DNA of 64,000 nucleotides. Source: Lachnoclostridium sp. An169. Lineage in GTDB: Bacteria > Bacillota > Clostridia > Lachnospirales > Lachnospiraceae. The DNA lies in contig NZ_NFKT01000013.1 in NCBI RefSeq assembly GCF_002160525.1, forward strand, positions 59,972 to 123,971, in the 5' to 3' direction. Shown here piece after piece: positions 58,902-64,000 of the stretch (positions are counted from its first letter, which is position 1; each line of letters opens with the position of its first letter). Position numbers and translations under genes: made by a program. Below the pieces are notes generated by a model that saw only the letters and a program-made list of their open reading frames with translations, made no database searches and had not been told where the DNA came from.

Positions 58902-58918
58902 GTTTCATAATACGAAAC
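58902..58918. promoter_or_regulatory. IclR/KdgR-type operator
   Basis: GTTTCATAATACGAAAC: GTTTC/GAAAC arms placed at the transcription start of the IclR gene. The arms resemble KdgR sites in other bacteria. Confidence 0.6.
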
Positions 58919-58987
58919 CAAAATAAAAACCGGGAGGCGCCCGCCGGAAAACGGCGTGCGGTAAAGCAGAAAAAAGGAGTGACGCCA

Positions 58988-59749
58988 GTGGAACAGAAGA
59001 ATCCGATACAGGTAGCAGACCGACTCTTTCAGGCGATGGAGATGCTTGCGGATGAGGGCAGCGTGGGACTTATGGAACTGAGCAGGGAGCTGGGGCTGAA
59101 TAAGAGCACAGCCCACCGGGTTCTGAATTCTCTTATTTATATGGGATATGCCAGGCAGAATACAGTCAGCGGAAAATACGAACCTACATTCAAGATCGTC
59201 GATCTGGCAAACAAGATCATGAGCAAGGTGGATATTGTGCAGACTGTGCGTCCGTATTTGAGGCAGCTTATGGAAGTGACAGGGGAGACGGTGCATTTTG
59301 TAGAGCGGGACGGACTGGATGCAGTCTATATTGATAAGGTAGAATCATTTAACAACGGGATTCAGATGGTTTCCCGGATCGGCAGCAGAATCCCGCTCTA
59401 CTGTTCCGGAGTCGGAAAAGCGATGGTGGCATGGATGGATGACCGGGAGGTGCAGGAAATATGGAATGCAAGCAGGATTGTGAAACTGACCCCGTATACC
59501 ATCACGGATTTTGACGCCTTTCAGCAGGAGCTTTCCCAGATACGGAACCGCGGCTATGCGTTGGACAATGAAGAAAATGAGGCGGGGGTGCGGTGTATCG
59601 CCTGCTGTCTGAAGGATTATACCGGAAAACCGGCTTATGCGTTCAGCATCTCCGCGCCGGTCAGCCGCATGGGGAACGCCAGGATCGAGGAACTGGCCGG
59701 GTATGTGCTTGAGGCGGAGAAGAACATGTATGAGAAGCTGCGGGAGTAG
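58988..59749 (+). CDS. IclR-family regulator, probable KdgR
   Basis: 253 residues. The winged helix reads QVADRLFQAMEMLADEGSVG, ELSRELGLNKSTAHRVLNSL and GYARQNTVSGKYEPT; the effector domain has VHFVERDGLDAVYIDKVES, IPLYCSGVGKAMVAW and AGVRCIACCLKDYTGKPAYA. The start is GTG 58988, with AAGGAG 8 nt upstream, giving the usual IclR N-terminus; the open frame extends further only through promoter sequence. Position opposite kdgA-kdgK and the GTTTC/GAAAC sites make it the likely KDG-responsive regulator of that operon (inference). Confidence 0.92.
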   Translation: MEQKNPIQVADRLFQAMEMLADEGSVGLMELSRELGLNKSTAHRVLNSLIYMGYARQNTVSGKYEPTFKIVDLANKIMSKVDIVQTVRPYLRQLMEVTGETVHFVERDGLDAVYIDKVESFNNGIQMVSRIGSRIPLYCSGVGKAMVAWMDDREVQEIWNASRIVKLTPYTITDFDAFQQELSQIRNRGYALDNEENEAGVRCIACCLKDYTGKPAYAFSISAPVSRMGNARIEELAGYVLEAEKNMYEKLRE

Positions 59750-59856
59750 TTCCGGGGCTGCGCGGAGGCAGAAATGCGCAGAAAAGATAGAAAATGCGGG
59801 CAGGAATCTTTTCTTTGCCGGGATTTTCTGTTAAGATAGCTAAGGACAGGGATGTG

Positions 59857-59887
59857 CCGCTGTGCCGTGAGAAGCACGGCAGACGGC
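59857..59887 (+). promoter_or_regulatory. Hairpin between the IclR gene and dapL
   Basis: TGCCGTG pairs with CACGGCA around AGAAG, extended by further G/C pairs. It could be the end of the IclR transcript or a dapL leader structure; no T run follows. No lysine riboswitch was recognised. Confidence 0.4.
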
Positions 59888-59966
59888 GGGAAAGCAGTGC
59901 AGGGGTATATCTCTGTGCTGCGGTCAGATATGATAAATAAAAATAATAAGGAAAGGAATATGAAAT

Positions 59967-61169
59967 ATGCCGAGATTAAATGAAAATTATCTGAATGTAA
60001 AAGACAGCTATCTCTTTGCGGAGATTGCGAGAAGAGTAAAGGTTTATGAAGAGGAACATCCGGACAAGTCGGCGAATGTGATCCGCCTCGGAATCGGGGA
60101 TGTGACACGGCCCCTGACAAAGTCTGTGATTAATGCGCTCCATGAGGCGGTGGACAGCCAGGCTGTTTCCGAGACATTCAAGGGATACGGACCGGAGCAG
60201 GGCTATGATTTCGTCCGCAACGCAATCGCAGCTTATTATGCGAAGAACGGCGTTGAGGTTGACCCGGATGCGGTGTTTATCTCCGACGGAGCGAAGAGCG
60301 ATACGGGAAACATAACCGAGCTGTTTGCAAAGGATAATACGATCCTGATCCCGGACCCGGTTTACCCGGTTTACGTGGACACGAACACCATGGACGGAAA
60401 GAATATCATCTATATGAACGGAACAGAGGAGAACAATTTCCTTCCGATGCCGGATGATTCCGTAAAAGCAGATATTATCTACCTGTGCTCCCCCAACAAC
60501 CCGACAGGAGCATGCTACACAAAAGATCAGTTAAAAGCGTGGGTTGACTATGCGAAGAAGAATGAGGCGGTAATCCTCTACGATTCTGCGTATGAGGCGT
60601 TTATCTCCGAGCCGGAGCTGCCGCGGAGCATCTACGCGGTGGAAGGTGCGAAAGAGTGCGCTATCGAGTTCTGCTCCCTTTCAAAGACAGCAGGATTTAC
60701 GGGAACAAGATTCTCCTATACGGTCGTTCCGAAGGAGCTTGTGTTCACATCCTCCAACGGGACGAAGATGAGTGTGCATGATATGTGGAACAGAAGACAG
60801 TCCACAAAGTTCAACGGCACGCCGTACATTATCCAGTATGCGGCTGCAAAGGTGTTTACAGATGAGGGAATGGCAGAGTGCATGGAAAATATTTCCTATT
60901 ATAAAGAGAACGCACGTCTGATCGCGGATGTCCTCAGTAAAAAGGGAATCTGGTTCACCGGCGGTGTAAACTCTCCGTATATCTGGTTCAAGTGCCCGAA
61001 CGATATGGAGTCCTGGGAGTTCTTTGACTACCTTCTGGAGAATGCACAGGTGGTCGGAACACCGGGGGCGGGATTCGGCGAGAACGGAAAGAATTATTTC
61101 CGTCTGACGGCGTTTGGAAGCCATGAGAAAACAAAAGAGGCGATGGAGCGGTTTGACAGACTGTTCTAA
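59967..61169 (+). CDS. dapL: LL-diaminopimelate aminotransferase
   Basis: Converts tetrahydrodipicolinate and glutamate straight to LL-diaminopimelate for lysine and peptidoglycan. 400 residues of the PLP fold type I: NENYLNVKDSYLFAEIARR, VIRLGIGDVTRPL, YGPEQGYDFVRNAIA, FISDGAKSDTGNI, CSPNNPTGACYT and the PLP Lys in FCSLSKTAGFTGTRF. These are the DapL features of plants, Clostridia and chlamydiae. An AAGGAAAGG site precedes the ATG. It is monocistronic with a strong terminator. Confidence 0.96.
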   Translation: MPRLNENYLNVKDSYLFAEIARRVKVYEEEHPDKSANVIRLGIGDVTRPLTKSVINALHEAVDSQAVSETFKGYGPEQGYDFVRNAIAAYYAKNGVEVDPDAVFISDGAKSDTGNITELFAKDNTILIPDPVYPVYVDTNTMDGKNIIYMNGTEENNFLPMPDDSVKADIIYLCSPNNPTGACYTKDQLKAWVDYAKKNEAVILYDSAYEAFISEPELPRSIYAVEGAKECAIEFCSLSKTAGFTGTRFSYTVVPKELVFTSSNGTKMSVHDMWNRRQSTKFNGTPYIIQYAAAKVFTDEGMAECMENISYYKENARLIADVLSKKGIWFTGGVNSPYIWFKCPNDMESWEFFDYLLENAQVVGTPGAGFGENGKNYFRLTAFGSHEKTKEAMERFDRLF

Positions 61170-61197
61170 AGCCGGATCTGACTGAAATGTATGGAAG

Positions 61198-61227
61198 GAT
61201 GTCTCCGAAAGGAGGCATCTTTTTTTT
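61198..61227 (+). terminator. Terminator of dapL
   Basis: GATGTCTCC pairs with GGAGGCATC, with a GAAA loop, followed by eight T. Confidence 0.92.
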
Positions 61228-61314
61228 GGCGGAGCGGATCAGTTCAGATGCAGCCGGGAGAGGTTCCTTAGAAAATCTTTAGAAATAGTTTGGCGAGATT
61301 TAAGGTATATTATA

Positions 61315-61343
61315 TTGACTCCTAATATTATATCAAATATAAT
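61315..61343 (+). promoter_or_regulatory. Promoter of the PadR operon
   Basis: TTGACT, 17-nt spacer, TATAAT. Confidence 0.85.
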
Positions 61344-61345
61344 AT
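61325..61345. promoter_or_regulatory. PadR-type operator over the -10 box
   Basis: ATATTATAT and ATATAATAT, perfect 9-bp arms around CAA, covering the spacer and the -10. Fits autorepression by PadR. Confidence 0.65.
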
Positions 61346-61410
61346 AGAAAACGATATAAAAAGTGCAGAAAAAGAAAGGGGAATCCCGGTTTTGCGGAAA
61401 GGGTGATCGA

Positions 61411-61734
61411 ATGATATTCAACACAGGTGCGGCTCTTCTGGATGCGGTTGTACTGGCCGTCGTATCTCAGGAGAACGAGGGCACATATGGCTACAGGATA
61501 ACGCAGGATGTGCGCGGGGTGCTTGATGTGTCGGAATCGACACTGTATCCGGTCCTGCGCCGTCTCCAGCGGGATGAATGTCTGGAGACCTATGACAGGC
61601 AGTATGACGGACGCAACAGGAGGTATTATAAAGTGACGGAACAGGGAAGGGCGCAGCTTGAGCTGTACCGGGCAGAATGGAAAGAATACAGCAGAAAGAT
61701 CAGCGCGATTTTTGAGGGAGGTGTGAAAGGATGA
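61411..61734 (+). CDS. PadR-family transcriptional regulator
   Basis: 107 residues of the short PadR form: LLDAVVLAVVSQENEGTYGY, then ESTLYPVLRRLQRDECLETY with the recognition helix, and DGRNRRYYKVTEQGRAQLEL in the wing, ending in a dimer helix. ATG 61411 has GGGTGAT upstream and gives the normal PadR start; the longer frame would include leader. Its stop overlaps the DUF1700 start (ATGA). PadR-DUF1700-DUF4097 sets are widespread in Firmicutes and are generally taken as envelope-linked, but the signal is unknown. Confidence 0.92.
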   Translation: MIFNTGAALLDAVVLAVVSQENEGTYGYRITQDVRGVLDVSESTLYPVLRRLQRDECLETYDRQYDGRNRRYYKVTEQGRAQLELYRAEWKEYSRKISAIFEGGVKG

Positions 61735-62369
61735 CAAAAACAGAATTTCTTAGTGAACTGTACCGCCTTCTTGACGGCATGCCGGAGGAGGAGAGAAAGG
61801 CTGCGGTCAGCTATTATGAAGACTATTTCGCCGATGCCGGGGAGGAACATGAGCAGGAAGTGATGCGGGAACTGGGAAGCCCGGAGAAAGTGGCTGCTTC
61901 CATCCGGGCAGATTATTTTGGCACGGAATTTCACGAAGAGGATTACGAACGGAAAGCATATCCGGAACACTACGGCGCACAGCAGGCACCCCGCACGAGC
62001 CGTGGGGTGAAGATTCTTCTGATTGCCCTGATTGTCCTTGCGGTGGTTCCGGCATTCTGGAGAATCCTGGTTCCGGTATTCTGCGTGGTGATCGGGCTGA
62101 TCTGCGCGGTGATCGGAATTTTTGCGGGACTGGTCGTGGGATCTGCCGCGCTGATGCTGGCGGGACTGGGAATGGTGCTCTCTGCGGTTCCCATGGTGTT
62201 TGATATCCTTCCGATGGCATTCCTGATCGGCGGGCTCGGGCTGCTGATCTTTGTGGTGGGTCTGATGGCAGTTGTGGGTACGGTGAAACTGTGTATGGTT
62301 GTCTATCCTGCCATGTTCAGAGGATTTATCAACCTGTGCAGACGTCCGTTTTACGGGAAGTTGGTGTAG
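61731..62369 (+). CDS. DUF1700 (HAAS-domain) membrane protein
   Basis: 212 residues. The N-terminal helical HAAS domain reads FLSELYRLLDGMPEEERKAA and YYEDYFADAGEEHEQEVMRE with LGSPEKVAASIRADY, followed by four membrane helices (GVKILLIALIVLAVVPAFW; VPVFCVVIGLICAVIGIFAG; ALMLAGLGMVLSAVPMVFDI; LGLLIFVVGLMAVVGTV). HAAS domains work with an adjacent PadR regulator, possibly as sensor or partner. Its start overlaps the PadR stop. An AGGGAGG site lies in the PadR end. Confidence 0.9.
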   Translation: MTKTEFLSELYRLLDGMPEEERKAAVSYYEDYFADAGEEHEQEVMRELGSPEKVAASIRADYFGTEFHEEDYERKAYPEHYGAQQAPRTSRGVKILLIALIVLAVVPAFWRILVPVFCVVIGLICAVIGIFAGLVVGSAALMLAGLGMVLSAVPMVFDILPMAFLIGGLGLLIFVVGLMAVVGTVKLCMVVYPAMFRGFINLCRRPFYGKLV

Positions 62370-62375
62370 CGGAGG

Positions 62376-63320
62376 ATGAAAAGAGGATGGAAAATTTTCT
62401 GGATCGGCTGTGCCGTCACGGCGCTGGCAGGAGTGGCACTGACTGTTACCGGGCTGGTTATGGGCGCTGCCACCATCGGGGCTGAGAGCGTGCGGATGTT
62501 TCGCGGATGGATCCGGGACGGAGGTCTGGAAGATCTGACGGATGAAAGCCTGGATGTTCTCGACGAGATCGGAGATACTCTGGACGAAGTGGAAGACAGT
62601 ACGGCAGGACAGAGCGGGGTATTTGCAGACCGGAGCCGGGACTATGTTCCGGCAGAGCCTAACGGGACTACGGTACAGAGTTTTGACGGCGTACAATATC
62701 TGAAGGTTGACGTACCAAACGTGGCGGTGAGCATCCGCGTGTATTCCGGAGAAAGTGTCATCGTGGACACGGGATCCCTGCGGGATGAAATTCGAAAGGA
62801 CGTGGAGATTTCCTCGGATCCGGAAGAACTGAAAGTGGAGATAGACCATGACTGGTACCGGCATCCGGACGGGGAAAATATCATATATATCAGTGTGCCG
62901 GAGCATACAGTGCTGACGGAACTTGAAGCGGAGACGGACGGCGGGTGGCTTGAAGTAAGCGGCCTGAAGACGGAGGACATGAACGTATCGGTAGGAGCAG
63001 GACAGGGCATTGTCCGGGACTTTTCGGCGGAACGCATGGAGGCGGACTGTGGAGCCGGACAGCTGATTGTAGAGGGCAGCGCCGGTCAGACGACAGAGAT
63101 CAGCTGCGATACAGGTGAAGTGCTTGTCACAGCGCCGGGCGGAGAAACAGATTACGATTATGAAGTATCCTGTGATATCGGCGAGATTGTCCTGGGGTCG
63201 GAGAACTACAGCGGGCTTCACAACCGGGTCCGGGTACAGAACGGAACCGGGCGCCTGCTCCGGGCAGACTGCACGATCGGAAGGATTGAGATAACATTTG
63301 AGCCGGGGATGGCTCCGTGA
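62376..63320 (+). CDS. DUF4097-family beta-repeat protein, membrane anchored
   Basis: 314 residues. One N-terminal membrane helix (FWIGCAVTALAGVALTVTGL) is followed by a linker and a right-handed beta-repeat region of the DUF4097 type: QYLKVDVPNVAVSIRVYSGE, YISVPEHTVLTELEAETDGG, LKTEDMNVSVGAGQG, SCDTGEVLVTAPGG. Most of the protein is probably outside the membrane. It starts 6 nt after DUF1700 with GCGGAGG as binding site. The family has no proven function; its linkage to PadR/HAAS and PspC genes suggests envelope stress. Confidence 0.9.
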   Translation: MKRGWKIFWIGCAVTALAGVALTVTGLVMGAATIGAESVRMFRGWIRDGGLEDLTDESLDVLDEIGDTLDEVEDSTAGQSGVFADRSRDYVPAEPNGTTVQSFDGVQYLKVDVPNVAVSIRVYSGESVIVDTGSLRDEIRKDVEISSDPEELKVEIDHDWYRHPDGENIIYISVPEHTVLTELEAETDGGWLEVSGLKTEDMNVSVGAGQGIVRDFSAERMEADCGAGQLIVEGSAGQTTEISCDTGEVLVTAPGGETDYDYEVSCDIGEIVLGSENYSGLHNRVRVQNGTGRLLRADCTIGRIEITFEPGMAP

Positions 63321-63393
63321 TTTTCACGGATAATGAGGAACCTATCGGAGAAGAACAGGCAAAAAGACAGAAATGATTCAGGAGGAATCGATT

Positions 63394-63579
63394 ATGGAAA
63401 AAAGATTATACCGTTCAAGACAGAACAGAATGCTCTGCGGAGTGTGCGGAGGAATTGGCGAATATTTTAATATTGATCCCACTCTGGTGAGGCTGGGGCT
63501 TGTGCTGCTTTGCTGTACAGGCTCGGGAATACTGGCCTATATTGTCGCGGCCATCATCATACCGGACAGTCCGGCGTAA
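63394..63579 (+). CDS. PspC-domain small membrane protein
   Basis: 61 residues: YRSRQNRMLCGVCGGIGEYF, NIDPTLVRLG, then one hydrophobic helix LVLLCCTGSGILAYIVAAII and the ending IIIPDSP. This is the complete PspC domain in the stand-alone form common in Firmicutes. ATG 63394 was chosen for AGGAGG 8 nt upstream. It follows the DUF4097 gene by 73 nt and probably belongs to the same envelope-stress operon. Confidence 0.93.
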   Translation: MEKRLYRSRQNRMLCGVCGGIGEYFNIDPTLVRLGLVLLCCTGSGILAYIVAAIIIPDSPA

Positions 63580-63641
63580 AGACTGAATATTCCCGCTGCG
63601 ATCAGGCAATACTTCTGAAAAAGCAGAAGGAAGGCGCAAGA

Positions 63642-63839
63642 ATGGGAAAAAAGAAAGAAAAGCCAATCGATCTGAACAATCTGGAACCGGAGGAAAAGAT
63701 CAAATATGAAGTCGCTGAGGAGCTGGGACTTCTTGACCGGGTCCTTGACCAGGGGTGGAAGTCGCTTACATCAAAGGAAACCGGAAGGATCGGAGGGCTT
63801 GTGACAAAGAGAAAACGTGAGGAAAAGCGGGACGGCTGA
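63642..63839 (+). CDS. Small acid-soluble spore protein-like, alpha/beta type
   Basis: 65 residues: KYEVAEELGLLDRVLDQGWK and SLTSKETGRIGGLVTKRKRE. The E-x-A-x-E-L-G-L first helix and K-E-x-G-R-x-G-G second helix are those of alpha/beta SASP, which coat DNA in spores. The GPR cleavage sequence is approximate, and the N-terminus (GKKKEKPIDLNNLEPEEKI) is more charged than in classical SspA. ATG 63642 has GAAGGAAGG upstream. It may be co-transcribed with pspC or have a sporulation promoter that I do not recognise. Confidence 0.85.
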   Translation: MGKKKEKPIDLNNLEPEEKIKYEVAEELGLLDRVLDQGWKSLTSKETGRIGGLVTKRKREEKRDG

Positions 63840-63853
63840 CAGTCCCGCTTTTC
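63823..63853 (+). terminator. Terminator of the SASP-like gene
   Basis: AAAAGCGGGAC pairs perfectly with GTCCCGCTTTT; the stem overlaps the stop codon. Confidence 0.9.
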
Positions 63854-63942
63854 TGCATTGCGATATCTGGGCATAAGTGATTCCCGGCCGACCAGTTCTG
63901 ACAGGTAAAAATAATTCGCACTAAAACCTATTGAAAATACAC

Positions 63943-63994
63943 AGCTTCACTGCGAAAATATAAGTATACCAAAAAAGTTTTTCACAGTGAGGCT
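63943..63994. repeat. Imperfect inverted repeat at the window end
   Basis: AGCTTCACTGCGAAAA and TTTTTCACAGTGAGGCT pair with two to three mismatches around an AT-rich 19-nt centre that contains TATAAG and TATACC. It could be an operator region or the edge of an element beyond the window. Confidence 0.45.
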
Positions 63995-64000
63995 GAAATG

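Noticed and set aside
61626..63221. 531-codon antisense frame opposite DUF1700/DUF4097
   Set aside because: Rich in His, Arg, Pro and Cys with no domain; the plus strand holds clear genes with good start sites.
1..64000. tRNA, rRNA, prophage, toxin-antitoxin or classical defence islands
   Set aside because: I looked for cloverleaf ends, structural phage genes and known defence motifs and found none that hold up.

Overview
The window looks like a chromosomal segment of a Gram-positive, spore-forming gut anaerobe, most likely a Lachnospiraceae-type Clostridia. The support is strong AGGAGG-type ribosome binding sites, sigma-A promoters with 17-bp spacers, an alpha/beta SASP-like gene, AddAB instead of RecBCD, DapL for lysine/peptidoglycan synthesis, an electron-bifurcating-type PyrK/PyrD1B pair, and several families common in that group (DUF2752, DUF6142-like, CmpB-like, VanZ, DUF1294, HAAS/DUF1700). 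No rRNA, tRNA, CRISPR array, complete IS or prophage was seen.

Layout. 1-2.4 kb: 3' part of a TetM/EF-G-like GTPase fused to a YacP/Rae1-type RNase, then an ECF transporter S component. 2.4-11 kb: pyrimidine genes pyrF-pyrK-pyrD and, further on, pyrE. Between them lie two small-molecule acetyltransferase genes (one a tandem fusion), an unusual kinase-cytidine deaminase fusion, a lipoprotein and membrane proteins. 11-14 kb: VanZ-like and other membrane proteins and a long M29 aminopeptidase. 14.2-17.7 kb: purE-purM-purN-purD. 18-25.4 kb: a cytoplasmic glycoside system (GH3, GH2, LacI regulator, GPH symporter) in which two promoters carry the same 14-bp operator. 25.4-30.1 kb: a small alarmone synthetase, a LytTR two-component system co-transcribed with a Crp/Fnr regulator, and thioredoxin. 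30.4-37.7 kb: a second glycoside system (AraC regulator, GPH symporter, GH3, and an uncharacterised alpha/beta-hydrolase-like protein). 37.9-45.4 kb: addB-addA and a DUF1294 gene. 46-51.7 kb: hexuronate genes uxaB-uxaA divergent from lacI-uxaC. 52.3-54.3 kb: a YtrA-type GntR/ABC operon. 54.4-55.9 kb: an HtrA-like protease. 55.9-59.7 kb: kdgA with two KDG-kinase-like genes, divergent from an IclR regulator. 60-64 kb: dapL, then PadR-DUF1700-DUF4097-PspC and a SASP.

How the genes work together. UxaC, UxaB, UxaA, a KDG kinase and KdgA form a complete route from glucuronate/galacturonate to pyruvate and glyceraldehyde-3-phosphate. It is split into two divergent loci, each with its own local regulator and its own visible operator type; no hexuronate transporter is present in the window. 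The two glycoside clusters share one plan: a cation symporter imports an intact glycoside and signal-less intracellular GH3/GH2 enzymes cleave it. The pyr and pur genes supply nucleotides.

The least ordinary items are the GTPase-NYN fusion, the kinase-deaminase fusion, the hydrolase in the second glycoside operon, the 370-residue extension on the M29 peptidase, and a set of well-formed operators whose likely regulators sit next door. All family assignments come from reading motifs and were not tested by database search.
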